Below are positions 9,726 to 20,775 of a stretch of DNA of 64,000 nt, one piece after another. The stretch is taken from contig NZ_VYKJ01000004.1 in the NCBI RefSeq assembly GCF_008710095.1, forward strand, positions 186,001 through 250,000, read 5' to 3'. The stretch comes from Affinibrenneria salicis. Its GTDB lineage: Bacteria; Pseudomonadota; Gammaproteobacteria; Enterobacterales; Enterobacteriaceae. Positions within the stretch are counted from its first letter, which is position 1, and each line of letters begins with the position of its first letter. The notes under the pieces are model-generated. The model worked only from the letters and a program-made list of their open reading frames with translations. It had not been told where the DNA came from and did no database searches. Both the position numbers and the translations under genes were made by a program.

Positions 9726-10877
9726 ATGAGCTGGCAGCAGCGTATCTCGCATGAGCTGGCGCAGCGCCGGCGTGACGACGCTTACCGCACGCGGCAGGCG
9801 AACGACGGCGGCAACGGCCGCTGGCTGACGCAGGGCGAACGGCGCTATCTCAATTTTTCCAGCAACGATTACCTGGGGCTAAGCCGCGATGCCGGGGTGA
9901 TAGCCGCCTGGCGTCAGGGCGCGCGGCGCTACGGCGCCGGCAGCGGCGGCTCCGGTCACGTCACCGGCTATAGCGTGGCGCACGCCGCGCTGGAGCAGGC
10001 GCTGGCCGACTGGCTCGGCTATCCGCGCGCCCTGCTGTTTATCTCCGGCTATGCCGCCAATCAGGCGCTGGTAACGGCGCTGACCCGCGCCGGCGACCGT
10101 ATTCTGGCCGATAAGCTCAGTCACGCCTCGCTGATCGAAGCGGCGACGCTGTCGCCCGCCGTACTGCGCCGTTTTGTTCATAATCAGCCGTCGGCGCTTG
10201 AAACGCTGCTGGCCAAACCGGACGACGGGGGCGAGACGCTGGTGGTGACCGAGGGCGTGTTCAGCATGGACGGCGACAGCGCGCCGCTGGCCGAGCTGCA
10301 GCGGCTCAGCCGCGCCGCCGGCGCCTGGCTGATGGTGGATGACGCGCACGGCATCGGCGTGTGCGGCGAGCAGGGGCGCGGCAGCTGCTGGCGTCAGGGC
10401 GTGCGGCCCGATCTGCTGGTGGTCACGTTCGGCAAGGCTTTCGGCGTCAGCGGCGCGGCGGTGCTGTGCGAACAGCCGACGGCGGAGTATTTGCTGCAGT
10501 TCGCCCGTCATCTGATCTACAGCACGGCCATGCCGGCCGCCCAGGCCTGCGCGCTGAGCGCCGCGCTGACCCGTATCCGTCAGGGCGACGATCTGCGCGC
10601 CGCGCTGCAGCGCAATATTCGGCAGTTGCGCGCCGGCCTGCGCGCGCTGCCGTGGCGTCTTACCGACTCGGACAGCGCTATTCAGCCGCTGATCGTGGGC
10701 GACAACGGGCGGGCGCTGGAACTGGCGCAGCGGCTGCGCGCGGCCGGCATGTGGGTCAGCGCCATGCGTCCGCCGACGGTGCCGCCGGGCAGCGCCCGAT
10801 TGCGAATCACCCTGACGGCGGCCCACCAGCCGGAAGATATCGATAGGCTGCTGGAGGTACTGCGCCATGCCGACTGA
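9726..10877 (+). CDS. bioF: 8-amino-7-oxononanoate synthase
   Basis: PLP-dependent alpha-oxoamine synthase joining pimeloyl-ACP and alanine to give KAPA. 383 aa (E. coli 384). The PLP lysine is K237 in [33 protein letters not shown] and [12 protein letters not shown] are family signatures. It starts directly after the bioB stop with no gap and its end overlaps bioC by 11 bases, so translation is probably coupled through the operon. Confidence 0.97.
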   Translation: MSWQQRISHELAQRRRDDAYRTRQANDGGNGRWLTQGERRYLNFSSNDYLGLSRDAGVIAAWRQGARRYGAGSGGSGHVTGYSVAHAALEQALADWLGYPRALLFISGYAANQALVTALTRAGDRILADKLSHASLIEAATLSPAVLRRFVHNQPSALETLLAKPDDGGETLVVTEGVFSMDGDSAPLAELQRLSRAAGAWLMVDDAHGIGVCGEQGRGSCWRQGVRPDLLVVTFGKAFGVSGAAVLCEQPTAEYLLQFARHLIYSTAMPAAQACALSAALTRIRQGDDLRAALQRNIRQLRAGLRALPWRLTDSDSAIQPLIVGDNGRALELAQRLRAAGMWVSAMRPPTVPPGSARLRITLTAAHQPEDIDRLLEVLRHAD

Positions 10878-11640
10878 GCCCGCGCCGCGTCAGGCGGATA
10901 AGCAGGCCATCGCCCGGGCCTTCGGCCGGGCGGCGGCGCGCTACGATCGTTTTGCCGAACTGCAGCGCATCAGCGGCGAGCGGCTGATGGCGCTGAGCGC
11001 CGATCATCCCGGCCGACAGGTGCTGGACGCCGGCTGCGGCACAGGCTATTTCAGCCGGCGCTGGCGTCAGCAGGGGCGCGAGGTGACGGCGCTCGACCTG
11101 TCGGCGGAGATGCTGGCTCAGGCGCGCCAGCAGCAGGCCGCCACGCATTATCTGAGCGGCGATATCGAACATCTGCCGCTGCCCGACGGCGCGGTGGACA
11201 TCAGCTTCTGCAACCTGGCGGTACAGTGGTGCGATACGCTGCCGCGCGCGCTGGCCGAACTGCACCGCGTCACGCGGCCGGGCGGCCGGGTGGTGTTTTC
11301 CACCCTTGCGCAGGGCTCTCTGCAGGAACTGGCGCAGGCCTGGACGGCGCTGGACGGTTCGCGGCGGGTGAACCGCTTTCTGCCGGCCGCGGCGATCGAG
11401 CAGGCCTGTCGACCCTGGCGCCATCAAATTAGTGCCGAACAGCACTGCCTGTGGTTTTCGGACGTGATGACGCTGATGCAGTCGCTAAAAGGCATCGGCG
11501 CCACCTGGCTGCAGCAGGGACGTGCTCCCGGCCTGCTGGGGCGGCGGCGGCTCGATGCGCTGGCGACCGGCTATCCGCGGCGGGAACAGGGCTTTCCGCT
11601 GAGTTATCATCTGATTTATGGTGTGCTTTATCATGATTGA
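10867..11640 (+). CDS. bioC: Malonyl-ACP O-methyltransferase
   Basis: SAM-dependent methyltransferase that masks the free carboxylate of malonyl-ACP so fatty acid enzymes can build the pimeloyl chain. 257 aa (E. coli 251). Motif [14 protein letters not shown], motif II-like [14 protein letters not shown] and [10 protein letters not shown] are as in BioC. The C-terminal part ([11 protein letters not shown]) is the BioC-specific region. It overlaps bioF by 11 bases and bioD by 8. The partner esterase gene bioH is not in the window. Confidence 0.95.
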   Translation: MPTEPAPRQADKQAIARAFGRAAARYDRFAELQRISGERLMALSADHPGRQVLDAGCGTGYFSRRWRQQGREVTALDLSAEMLAQARQQQAATHYLSGDIEHLPLPDGAVDISFCNLAVQWCDTLPRALAELHRVTRPGGRVVFSTLAQGSLQELAQAWTALDGSRRVNRFLPAAAIEQACRPWRHQISAEQHCLWFSDVMTLMQSLKGIGATWLQQGRAPGLLGRRRLDALATGYPRREQGFPLSYHLIYGVLYHD

Positions 11641-12316
11641 ACGCTGGTTTGTGACCGGAACGGATACTGATGTGGGCAAAACCCTCGCCAGCTGCGCGCT
11701 GCTGCAGGCGGCGACGCGCGCCGGCTATCGCTGCGCCGGCTATAAACCGGTGGCGTCCGGCAGCGAGCAAACGCCCGCCGGCCTGCGCAACGGCGACGCG
11801 TTGCTGCTGCAGGCCAGCGGCAGCGTGCGGCTGGATTATGACGAGGTGAATCCGCTGGCCTTCGCCGAGGCCACCTCGCCGCATATCGCCAGCGCCGCGG
11901 AGGGGCGGCCGGTGTCGCTGGCGCGGCTGTCCGACGGGCTGCGGCGCATTGAGCGGCGCGCCGACTGGATCGTGGTGGAAGGGGCGGGCGGCTGGTTTAC
12001 CCCGCTGTCCGGTCGCGAGACGCTGGCCGACTGGGTCGCGGCGGAGCGGCTGCCGGTGATCCTGGTGGTCGGCATGAAGCTGGGCTGTATTAATCACGCG
12101 TTGCTGACCGCCGCCGCCATCGCGCAGGCCGGCCTGACGCTCGGCGGCTGGATCGCCAATGCGGTGGTCGCGCCGGGCCGCCGGCAGGCGGAATATCTGG
12201 CTACCCTGCGCCAGTCGCTCAATGCGCCGCTTCTGGGCGAAATCCCTCATCTGCCCGCCGGGCGGCGGCAGGACCTGGCCGCTTATCTCGATCTGGCGCC
12301 GCTGGCGCCCCGTTAA
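11633..12316 (+). CDS. bioD: Dethiobiotin synthetase
   Basis: ATP-dependent ureido-ring closure of DAPA to dethiobiotin. 227 aa from the ATG at 11633 ([11 protein letters not shown]), aligned with E. coli BioD1. The upstream ATG at 11618 would add five unconserved residues. P-loop GTDTDVGKT, GYKPVASGSE, FAEATSPHI, VVEGAGGWFTPL and VILVVGMKLGCINH are family blocks. It is the last gene of bioBFCD and overlaps the bioC stop. No clear intrinsic terminator follows within 100 bases. Confidence 0.96.
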   Translation: MIERWFVTGTDTDVGKTLASCALLQAATRAGYRCAGYKPVASGSEQTPAGLRNGDALLLQASGSVRLDYDEVNPLAFAEATSPHIASAAEGRPVSLARLSDGLRRIERRADWIVVEGAGGWFTPLSGRETLADWVAAERLPVILVVGMKLGCINHALLTAAAIAQAGLTLGGWIANAVVAPGRRQAEYLATLRQSLNAPLLGEIPHLPAGRRQDLAAYLDLAPLAPR

Positions 12317-13088
12317 CGGGCGCGAGGCGGGAGAGGGCATTATTCCCGTGCGGGCAGGAAAGGCCGGGGGAATGGAAATCAGCCAAAAAGGCAGGATGGT
12401 TATTTCCTCCGCGCGGCAGGGAAGAGCACGGATTTCACTACCCGCCGGACGCGTCTCATCCGCCGTCTGTGGGCGCGATTGTCGACTGCCGCCGGTCTGA
12501 AATCGTCATTTCCGCATCAATTCCCGTTAATCAATAGAAAAAAGCAGCTTGAACTTTGGCTTCGGGTCATTCGGGCAGGGTGGCGCTACGGCGCTCTCCG
12601 CCCCGCGACGACAGGGATTTAGCTTTTTTCAGCATAATTTTGTGCGGGAAATAACGAAAAAAAACGTTAAAAAAATCCATGTCGCGGCAAATGCGCGGGC
12701 AGAGCGGCATTTCTCTAAGCCAGAGCGGCCGCGGGATTGTGGGAGTTATCCACTATTTCTGTGGATAACTGTGTGCATTAGGGTTAAGAAAAGCGTAAAA
12801 AACGAGAGAGGGCGCGGCTTCCAACGCGATTGGCGCTATTCTCCGCTTTTTTTCAAACTTACTAATTATCATATCGTTAGCTAAAATCAAGTCCTGTACT
12901 GACCCGCGCGGATTGGCGGCATCATTTAACCCGCGCCCGGCCGGCCAGATGTTAAAAAAACGCGTCGGCTGGGGATAAACGGGCTTGACAATTGCGGCGA
13001 ATGAACCCGTGACGCCGGCCATCGCGCATCTCGTCCGGACGGCGCTTTTTTTTCGCCCGTATCGACGCGTCGCGCCGGCATAAAGCGC
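12317..13088. other. Long bioD-uvrB intergenic region
   Basis: About 770 bases before the uvrB promoter. It contains an inverted pair of DnaA boxes (described separately) and AT-rich patches around 12630-12680 and 12830-12900. Open frames here have no recognisable product, composition unlike the neighbours or no start context, so I call no gene. Confidence 0.6.
12746..12768. promoter_or_regulatory. Inverted pair of DnaA boxes upstream of uvrB
   Basis: TTATCCACT (12746-12754), 5 bases, then TGTGGATAA (12760-12768), whose complement is the perfect DnaA box TTATCCACA. E. coli uvrB is known to have a DnaA-binding site in its upstream region. Here the pair lies about 340 bases before the likely uvrB promoter. 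Confidence 0.65.
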
Positions 13089-13116
13089 TTGATGCTGTTT
13101 TTATATCCAGTATTAT
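13089..13116 (+). promoter_or_regulatory. uvrB promoter
   Basis: -35 TTGATG (13089-13094), 16-bp spacer, -10 TATTAT (13111-13116). The spacer is exactly the SOS box, so LexA would block RNA polymerase. The transcript would have a leader of about 100 bases. Confidence 0.7.
13095..13110. promoter_or_regulatory. LexA SOS box of uvrB
   Basis: CTG-TTTTTATATC-CAG followed by TA: the CTG-N10-CAG core of the LexA consensus, T-rich on the left and AT on the right. It fills the spacer between the uvrB -35 and -10, the same arrangement known in E. coli uvrB. Confidence 0.85.
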
Positions 13117-13223
13117 GTGACTGGCAAAGCGGCGGATTCGCACCATAATAGATAGCCGGTCGTCGCGCTTATTTCGCCGTCCGTATTCTGATTCCGCGCA
13201 CGTATTCAGCAGGTAGCCCGTTC

Positions 13224-15236
<2,013 letters not shown>

Positions 15237-15278
15237 TTGTTATCGGGCTGAAAAAATAGCCTTTTAGGGAGAAACAGT

Positions 15279-15716
15279 ATGTCGATACCGCAGTTAAACG
15301 TGCGTTTCGTGGCCGGCTTCGGGCCGGTGGTGCGCTCACAGACGGAGAGCAGCCGCCTCTGGCTGCAAGCGTTGGGGCTGCCGCTGCAGGCGATGCCGGG
15401 CAACGAAGACTATCTGCTGACGGACAGGCTGGACGGCGTGAAACATTTCTCGCTGTGGCCGCTGGCGCAGGCCAGTCAGTCCTGTTTCGGCCGGCCGGAC
15501 TGGCCGGAAACGCTGCCGGAGCCGCAGTGCTGGCTGGAGCTGGAGGTGGATGACGTGGCGCAGGCCTCGCGGATTCTGCAACAGCACGGCTATCAGTTGC
15601 TGATCGAAAACCGGCTGGAGCCCTGGGGGCAAACGGTGAGCCGTTTTCTCAGCCCGGAAGGGATTCTGACCGGCGTGACCTATACGCCCTGGCTGCGCGA
15701 AGACGCGGCGCAGTAA
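15279..15716 (+). CDS. VOC/glyoxalase-fold protein
   Basis: 145-aa soluble protein with the paired beta-alpha-beta layout of the vicinal-oxygen-chelate (glyoxalase/bleomycin-resistance) superfamily. The C-terminal half reads VDDVAQASRILQQHGYQLL...EPWGQTVSRFLSPEGILTGVTYTPW, typical of uncharacterised VOC members. Classical metal ligands are not all evident and the substrate is unknown. GGGAG precedes the ATG. It sits between uvrB and convergent ybhK, a position empty in E. coli, so it is a lineage-specific gene. Nothing in the context gives it a pathway. Confidence 0.75.
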   Translation: MSIPQLNVRFVAGFGPVVRSQTESSRLWLQALGLPLQAMPGNEDYLLTDRLDGVKHFSLWPLAQASQSCFGRPDWPETLPEPQCWLELEVDDVAQASRILQQHGYQLLIENRLEPWGQTVSRFLSPEGILTGVTYTPWLREDAAQ

Positions 15717-15724
15717 CGCCGTCG

Positions 15725-16633
15725 TCAGCCCGGCGCCTGCAGCGTTTTCTCCAGCGCGTCGCGCAGGCGCTGTCGGTCGTGGTGGTGCGGCACATCGCTG
15801 GCGGCCAGCGGTTGTTGTACGATCAGCCGATCGTGAATCTGGCTGACGTCGGTCGTCGGGCTGACCAGCACGGCGTCGATAATTCGTCGTCCCACCTTGC
15901 TTTCTATCATCGCCAGCTTGTGCGCCAGCGTCATGCTGGCCGCCGCCGGGCTGAGTTCCTGCCCCAGATTATCAATATAAACGATCGGCGCCTGGGTACG
16001 GCGCAGCGCCCGCGTCAGGTCGCTCAGCAGCAGCGGCGGCATCAGGCTGGTGAGAAAGCTGCCGGGGCCGATCAGGATCAGATCGGCTTCGGCAATGGCG
16101 TCCAGCGCTTCGCGCGTGGCGCTGACCGGCGGCACCAGCAGCAGATCCTGCGGCACCGTCGCCATCTGGTCGATCGCCGTTTCGCCGTACACCGGGTAAC
16201 CCTGTTCATCCACCGCCTGCAGATCGACCGGTTGCTCCGACATCGGGATCAGAAAGGCGTCGACCTTCAGCAGGTTGCGCAGCAGATTGATCGCCTCCAG
16301 CGGCCGCACGCTCAGGTGATCGAGCGCGCGCAGCATCAGGTTGCCCAGATTGTGGCCGGCCAGTTCGCCGTTGCCGCTGAAGCGGTACTCGAACATGGCC
16401 GAGGCCACGCTGGGCGAGGTGATCAGCTGGTTAAGGCAGTTGCGGGTGTCGCCCCAGGCGATACCGCCTTCCGCCCGGCGTATTCTGCCGGTCGAGCCGC
16501 CGTTGTCGGTGGTGGTGACAATCCCGGTCAGACGGGAGCCGAGCGAAGAGAGGGATGACATCACGCGGCCCAGCCCGTGACCGCCGCCAAGAGCGACGAC
16601 CCGGTCGAGATCGGCCAGTGTGCGGTTGCGCAT
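15725..16633 (-). CDS. ybhK: YvcK/CofD-like protein YbhK
   Basis: 302-aa member of the YvcK/gluconeogenesis-factor family (CofD-like fold), related to 2-phospho-L-lactate transferase. In Bacillus YvcK binds UDP-sugars and affects cell shape and gluconeogenic growth; the enterobacterial function is unproven. Family blocks: [66 protein letters not shown]. The start at 16633 has AGGATC just upstream. It is divergent from moaA, next to uvrB as in E. coli. Confidence 0.93.
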   Translation of the reverse strand: MRNRTLADLDRVVALGGGHGLGRVMSSLSSLGSRLTGIVTTTDNGGSTGRIRRAEGGIAWGDTRNCLNQLITSPSVASAMFEYRFSGNGELAGHNLGNLMLRALDHLSVRPLEAINLLRNLLKVDAFLIPMSEQPVDLQAVDEQGYPVYGETAIDQMATVPQDLLLVPPVSATREALDAIAEADLILIGPGSFLTSLMPPLLLSDLTRALRRTQAPIVYIDNLGQELSPAAASMTLAHKLAMIESKVGRRIIDAVLVSPTTDVSQIHDRLIVQQPLAASDVPHHHDRQRLRDALEKTLQAPG

Positions 16634-16761
16634 AGTGATCCTTAGGATAAGAAAATATGATAATTCGCGTAAGGTAGCGGATCTGGCGCAAAAAGGCGAA
16701 AAATCCTCAGTCAGAGGCGCGCCGGCGCCGCTTGCGCGGCCCGGTGCGGGCGTGGGATAAA

Positions 16762-16787
16762 ATCGTTATATATCAATGTATATACCG
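16762..16787. promoter_or_regulatory. ModE-binding site upstream of moaABCDE
   Basis: ATCGTTATATA (16762-16772), six bases, then TATATACCG (16779-16787). This is the inverted-repeat layout of the molybdate-responsive ModE operator (CGNTATATA-N6-TATATNNCG). In E. coli ModE-molybdate activates moaA from such a site. It lies about 100 bases upstream of the Moco RNA motif. Confidence 0.7.
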
Positions 16788-16868
16788 CATTTTAAGTGAC
16801 GGCGGCAAAGGTTAGCGGTAGACTCCCTGTCATTATCACGGTTTTGTCGTCGCGGCGACAAAATCAAA

Positions 16869-16968
16869 CTCCTAGCCCAGTCGCCTAAGTGCCGCATCGC
16901 GCGGCATATGGCGTCTGGGCCGTGGCCTTCGGGTCACCAGGGTGCACGGCAGAAATGCCCGCATCTCC
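16869..16968 (+). ncRNA. Moco RNA motif (molybdenum cofactor riboswitch)
   Basis: The moaA leader carries nested helices: GCCCAG/CTGGGC closing the element, CGCC/GGCG, and GCCGC/GCGGC around 16874-16920. A GTGGCC-TTCG-GGTCAC hairpin at 16922-16937 and the conserved tail GGTGCACGGC-AGAAATGCCC follow. CTCCTAGCCC at its start and GTGGCCTTCGGGTCACCAG are typical of the class upstream of enterobacterial moaA. The element ends about 22 bases before the GTG start, so it probably controls translation start or early elongation in response to Moco. Confidence 0.85.
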
Positions 16969-16990
16969 CGTATCTGGAAAGGTGTTTATC

Positions 16991-17977
16991 GTGAGTCAAC
17001 TGACTGATGCGTTTGCGCGTAAGTTCTACTATTTGCGTCTGTCGATCACCGACGTATGCAATTTCCGCTGTACCTATTGCCTGCCGGACGGCTATCGTCC
17101 CGACGGCGCCGGACAGCGCGGCTTCCTGTCTCTGGAAGAAATTCGCCGCGTCAGCCGCGCCTTCGCCGAACTGGGGACGGAGAAGGTGCGGCTCACCGGC
17201 GGCGAACCCACCCTGCGTCGCGACTTCGTTGACATTATCGCGGCGGTGCGCGAAAACCCGGCGATTCGCGCGCTGGCGGTGACCACCAACGGTTACCGGA
17301 TGGCGCGCGATGTCGCGCGCTGGCGCGAGGCCGGGTTGACCAGCCTCAACGTCAGCGTCGACAGCCTGGACGCCCGTCAGTTTCACGCCATCACCGGTCA
17401 GGACAAATTTCGCCTGGTCATGGACGGTATCGATGCCGCCTTCGCCTGCGGCTTTTCCCGCGTCAAAGTTAACACGGTGCTGATGCGCGGCGTTAACGAC
17501 AGCAGCCTGAACAGTTTTCTGGCCTGGATTCGCCGCCGGCCGATCCAGTTGCGTTTCATCGAGCTGATGGAAACCGGCGAGGGCGGCGAACTGTTTCGCC
17601 AGCGCCACGTGGCGGGGACGGAGATTCGCCAGCGTTTGCTGCAGCAGGGCTGGCTGCGGCAGCCGCGCGGCCTGAGCGACGGTCCGGCTCAGGTGTTCAG
17701 CCATCCCGATTATCAGGGCGAGATCGGTCTAATCATGCCGTATGAAAAAGACTTCTGTCTGAGCTGCAACCGTCTGCGCGTATCGGCCGTCGGCAATCTG
17801 CACCTGTGTCTGTTCGGCGAACAGGGCGTCCCGCTGCGCGATCTGCTGACGGACGACCGGCAGCTTGACGCATTGAAATCGCGTATTGCCGGCGGATTAG
17901 CGCAGAAAAAGCAAACGCACGGGCTGCATGAAGGCAACAGCGGCATGACCCCCAATCTGGCGTTTATCGGCGGCTAA
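16991..17977 (+). CDS. moaA: GTP 3',8-cyclase MoaA
   Basis: Radical SAM enzyme for the first step of molybdopterin synthesis, GTP to 3',8-cyclo-GTP. 328 aa from the GTG at 16991 ([20 protein letters not shown]), matching E. coli MoaA, with AAAGG 8 nt upstream. Starting further upstream would place the Moco RNA motif in the coding frame. N-terminal cluster ligands CNFRCTYC; C-terminal cluster region [20 protein letters not shown]; terminal double glycine FIGG. First gene of moaABCDE, controlled by an upstream ModE-like site and Moco motif. Confidence 0.97.
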   Translation: MSQLTDAFARKFYYLRLSITDVCNFRCTYCLPDGYRPDGAGQRGFLSLEEIRRVSRAFAELGTEKVRLTGGEPTLRRDFVDIIAAVRENPAIRALAVTTNGYRMARDVARWREAGLTSLNVSVDSLDARQFHAITGQDKFRLVMDGIDAAFACGFSRVKVNTVLMRGVNDSSLNSFLAWIRRRPIQLRFIELMETGEGGELFRQRHVAGTEIRQRLLQQGWLRQPRGLSDGPAQVFSHPDYQGEIGLIMPYEKDFCLSCNRLRVSAVGNLHLCLFGEQGVPLRDLLTDDRQLDALKSRIAGGLAQKKQTHGLHEGNSGMTPNLAFIGG

Positions 17978-18001
17978 ACGGACGTTCCGAAGGAGTTAAG
18001 C

Positions 18002-18514
18002 ATGAGTAAGGTCAGCGATACGTTTATCCCGCTGCGAATCGCCGTTCTCACGGTGTCCGGCTGGCGCACTGAACAGGACGACACCTCCGGCGATTACCTG
18101 CGGCAGGCGGCCGAAGAGGCCGGTCATCAGATTGTCGCGCGCGCCATTGCGCCCGAGGATCTCTATCAGGTCCGCGCGCAGGTCGCGGTGTGGATCGCCA
18201 GCGCAGAGGTGCAGGTCATTCTGATTAACGGCGGCACCGGCTTTACCGGCGCCGATGTGACGCCGGAAGCGATCGGCGTGCTGTTCGATCGTGAAATCGC
18301 CGGCTTCGGCGAACTGTTCCGCATGATTTCGTACGAAGATATCGGCACCGCGACCCTGCAGTCGCGCGCTATAGCCGGTCTGGCCAACCGGACGGTGATT
18401 TTTGCGCTGCCCGGTTCCACCCGCGCCTGCCGCACCGGCTGGGAGCGTATTATCGTCGAACAGCTGGACGCCCGTCAGCGCCCCTGCAATTTTTATCCTC
18501 ATCTGAAAGAATAA
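18002..18514 (+). CDS. moaB: Molybdenum cofactor biosynthesis protein B
   Basis: 170 aa, the same length as E. coli MoaB, a MogA/MoaB-fold trimer able to bind molybdopterin; its exact step is unclear in bacteria that also have MogA. Signature blocks: VLTVSGWRTEQDDTSGDYL, VILINGGTGFTGADVTPEA and [15 protein letters not shown]. It starts 24 bases after the moaA stop with GGAG upstream and is followed after 7 bases by moaC. Confidence 0.96.
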   Translation: MSKVSDTFIPLRIAVLTVSGWRTEQDDTSGDYLRQAAEEAGHQIVARAIAPEDLYQVRAQVAVWIASAEVQVILINGGTGFTGADVTPEAIGVLFDREIAGFGELFRMISYEDIGTATLQSRAIAGLANRTVIFALPGSTRACRTGWERIIVEQLDARQRPCNFYPHLKE

Positions 18515-18521
18515 GTGATTT

Positions 18522-19007
18522 ATGACGCAACTGACGCATATTAACGCCGCTGGCGAAGCCAGTATGGTGGATGTCACGGATAAAGCCGAGACGGCGCGCG
18601 AGGCGCGCGCCGAAGCCTATGTCAGCATGGCGCCGCGCACGCTGGCGATGATTATCGACGGCAGCCACCATAAAGGGGATGTGTTCGCCACCGCGCGCAT
18701 CGCCGGAATTCAGGCGGCCAAACGCACCTGGGAGCTGATTCCGCTGTGCCATCCGCTGTTGCTCAGCAAGGTGGCGGTCGAGCTGGAAGCGCAGCCCGAA
18801 CATAACCGGGTGCGCATTGAGTCGCTGTGCCGGCTAAGCGGCAAGACCGGCGTGGAAATGGAGGCGCTGACCGCCGCGACGGTCGCAGCGCTGACGATTT
18901 ACGATATGTGTAAGGCGGCGCAGAAAGATATGACGATCGGTCCGGTGCGGCTGTTGACTAAAAGCGGCGGCAAGTCGGGCGATTTCCGCCGGGAGGAAGT
19001 ATGCTGA
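18522..19007 (+). CDS. moaC: Cyclic pyranopterin monophosphate synthase MoaC
   Basis: Converts 3',8-cyclo-GTP to cyclic pyranopterin monophosphate. 161 aa (E. coli 161). It contains [53 protein letters not shown] and [11 protein letters not shown], which carry the active-site lysine, histidine and aspartate of the family. The last 7 bases overlap moaD. Confidence 0.97.
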   Translation: MTQLTHINAAGEASMVDVTDKAETAREARAEAYVSMAPRTLAMIIDGSHHKGDVFATARIAGIQAAKRTWELIPLCHPLLLSKVAVELEAQPEHNRVRIESLCRLSGKTGVEMEALTAATVAALTIYDMCKAAQKDMTIGPVRLLTKSGGKSGDFRREEVC

Positions 19008-19249
19008 ACGTGTTGTTTTTTGCCCAGGTGCGCGAATTAACCGGAACGGATCGCCTGGCGCTGGACACGGACGACTACGCCGACGTGGAGGCGCTGCGTC
19101 TGGCGCTGTGCGCGCGCGGCGATCGCTGGGCGCTGGCGCTGGAGCGCGGCAAACTGCTGGCGGCGGTCAATCAGTCGCTGGTCGAGATGAACCATCCGCT
19201 GCGCGCGGGCGACGAAGTGGCGTTCTTCCCGCCGGTCACCGGGGGTTAA
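19001..19249 (+). CDS. moaD: Molybdopterin synthase sulfur carrier subunit MoaD
   Basis: 82-aa ubiquitin-like protein ending in the required GG (FFPPVTGG), whose C-terminal glycine is adenylated by MoeB and thiocarboxylated. It then donates sulfur to cPMP in complex with MoaE. It starts inside moaC (7-base overlap), and its stop overlaps the moaE start, so MoaD and MoaE are coupled and likely made in equal amounts. Confidence 0.96.
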   Translation: MLNVLFFAQVRELTGTDRLALDTDDYADVEALRLALCARGDRWALALERGKLLAAVNQSLVEMNHPLRAGDEVAFFPPVTGG

Positions 19250-19704
19250 TGATGGACGAGATGCGAATCCGGGTGGGCGCGGCGCCCTTTAACGTCGGCG
19301 AGGAGTATCAGTGGCTGGCGCAGTGTGATGAAGACGGCGCGGTGGTGACCTTCACCGGGAAGGTACGCAACCATAATCTGGCGCGGGACGTCAGCGCGCT
19401 GACGCTGGAGTACTATCCGGGCATGACGGAAAAAACGCTGGCCGATATTGTGGCCGAGGCGCGTCAGCGCTGGAGGCTGCCGCGCGTCAGCGTGATCCAC
19501 CGGGTCGGCGAACTGTTTCCCGGCGATGAAATCGTGTTTGTCGGCGTCAGCGCGCCGCACCGCGAGGCGGCGTTTGACGCCGCGCGTTTCATCATGGACT
19601 ACCTGAAAACCCGCGCGCCGTTCTGGAAGCGGGAAAGCACGCCGCAGGGCGATCAGTGGGTGGCGTCGCGCGACAGCGATCGGCAGGCGGCGCAGCGTTG
19701 GTAG
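19249..19704 (+). CDS. moaE: Molybdopterin synthase catalytic subunit MoaE
   Basis: Catalytic subunit that builds the dithiolene of molybdopterin with MoaD. 151 aa from the ATG at 19249 in the TAATG junction with moaD; a second in-frame ATG follows at once. E. coli MoaE is 150 aa. Family blocks: DEDGAVVTFTGKVRNHN, LEYYPGMTEKTL, VIHRVGELFPGDEIVFVGV, IMDYLKTRAPFWKRE. Last gene of the moa operon; a short GC stem (CCCC-TTCC-GGGG) follows. Confidence 0.96.
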   Translation: MMDEMRIRVGAAPFNVGEEYQWLAQCDEDGAVVTFTGKVRNHNLARDVSALTLEYYPGMTEKTLADIVAEARQRWRLPRVSVIHRVGELFPGDEIVFVGVSAPHREAAFDAARFIMDYLKTRAPFWKRESTPQGDQWVASRDSDRQAAQRW

Positions 19705-19874
19705 CGCAACCGCTATCAAGCTGATTACTCTACAATAACCCCCTTCCGGGGCCGCGCGCGGCAGGAAAAGCAAGAAGCCGCGTCGCGGCGAAATCTGTGG
19801 TAGGCTATGCTCTACAGTGCGGGGCGGCGACCGCCGGACTCGCGTTTCGTTTCATTGACTAAAAAGGTGATCTC

Positions 19875-20585
19875 ATGGATCGATATCCTCGTTCTAATGG
19901 TTCTATCGTGGAGCGCGCCGGTAGCGGCATTCAGGCGTATATGGCGCAGGTATACGGCTGGATGACCTGCGGGCTGCTGCTCACGGCGTTTGTTTCATGG
20001 TACGCGGCCAATACGCCGGCGGTATTGGATCTGGTGTTCTCCAGCAAAATTACATTCTATGGCCTGATCATCGCGCAGCTCGGTCTGGTGTTCGTCATCT
20101 CCGGTATGGTGCAGCGCCTGAGCGGCGGGGTGGCGACCGCATTGTTTATGCTGTACTCGGCTCTGACCGGTCTGACGCTGTCCAGCATTTTCATTCTCTA
20201 TTCCGGCGCGTCGATCGCCAGCACCTTTGTGATCACGGCCGGTATGTTTGGCGCCATGAGCCTGTATGGTTACACGACGAAGCGCGATTTAAGCGGCTTT
20301 GGCAGCATGCTGTTTATGGCGCTGATCGGGCTTATCCTGGCGTCGCTGGTCAATATCTGGCTGAAAAGCACCGCGCTGATGTGGGCGGTGACCTATATCG
20401 GCGTGCTGGTGTTCGTGGGGCTGACCGCCTATGACACGCAGAAGCTGAAAGGCATCGGCGAACAGCTGTCCCCGAACGACAAGGATAATTTCCGCAAATA
20501 TTCGATCGTCGGCGCGCTGACGCTGTATCTGGACTTCATCAACCTGTTCCTGATGCTGCTGCGTATTTTCGGCAACCGCCGTTAA
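19875..20585 (+). CDS. ybhL: Bax-inhibitor-1 family membrane protein YbhL
   Basis: 236-aa inner-membrane protein of the BI-1/YccA family with seven expected membrane segments. Bacterial homologues act as pH-sensitive calcium-leak channels (BsYetJ) or FtsH modulators (YccA); the role of YbhL is unknown. Near-identical blocks to E. coli YbhL: MAQVYGWMT, MLYSALTGLTLSSIF, GAMSLYGYTTKRDLSGFG, AVTYIGVLVFVGLTAYDTQKLK, YLDFINLFLMLLRIFGNRR. It follows moaE by 170 bases and has AAGGTGAT upstream of the ATG. As in E. coli it lies downstream of moa. Confidence 0.95.
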   Translation: MDRYPRSNGSIVERAGSGIQAYMAQVYGWMTCGLLLTAFVSWYAANTPAVLDLVFSSKITFYGLIIAQLGLVFVISGMVQRLSGGVATALFMLYSALTGLTLSSIFILYSGASIASTFVITAGMFGAMSLYGYTTKRDLSGFGSMLFMALIGLILASLVNIWLKSTALMWAVTYIGVLVFVGLTAYDTQKLKGIGEQLSPNDKDNFRKYSIVGALTLYLDFINLFLMLLRIFGNRR

Positions 20586-20615
20586 GGCCGCATTCGCGAT
20601 CGGGAAAGGCGGAAG

Positions 20616-20656
20616 TGTGATCGGCGTTATATCGCGGTCCGGCTATTCTCTATAGT
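20616..20656 (+). promoter_or_regulatory. Putative CRP-dependent promoter of the arabinofuranosidase leader
   Basis: -10 TATAGT (20651-20656) has no good -35. Instead TGTGA-TCGGCG-TTATA (20616-20631) matches 8 of 10 CRP core positions, centred near -40 of the expected start at about 20663-20665, the class II position. The start would fall about 15 bases before the RAT. Confidence 0.4.
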
Positions 20657-20677
20657 CTTTCTCGTTAATATCAATCT

Positions 20678-20709
20678 GGATTGTTACTGGCCGCTGGCCA
20701 GGCAAAACC
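20678..20709 (+). promoter_or_regulatory. RAT: BglG-family ribonucleic antiterminator site
   Basis: GGATTGTTACTG (20678-20689), a GC loop extension, then CAGGCAAAACC (20699-20709). These flanks are identical to the RAT sequences bound by BglG/LicT-type antiterminators. The central stem is CTGGCC-GCT-GGCCAG, longer than the CTG-N-CAG stem of bgl. The last four bases are also the first bases of the terminator stem, so the two folds exclude each other. Confidence 0.85.
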
Positions 20710-20749
20710 TGAGTGGGTTCTCGCAAGAGGCTCACTTGGGTTTTTTTTT
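20706..20749 (+). terminator. Conditional intrinsic terminator (attenuator) before the GH51 gene
   Basis: AACCTGAGTG (20706-20715) pairs with CACTTGGGTT (20733-20742) over ten pairs including two G-T. The loop itself folds on CTC-GCAA-GAG, and a run of nine T follows (20741-20749). It overlaps the 3' end of the RAT by four bases and lies about 27 bases upstream of the gene start, the classic bgl-type antitermination layout. Confidence 0.85.
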
Positions 20750-20775
20750 ATCTTTATGTTATTGACGAGGGGTCG

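Noticed and set aside
12549..12884. 111-codon open frame between bioD and uvrB
   Set aside because: No start signal, no recognisable family, and it runs through the DnaA boxes.
16889..16990. Upstream start for moaA
   Set aside because: It would translate the Moco RNA motif; GTG 16991 has a good Shine-Dalgarno and matches the MoaA N-terminus.
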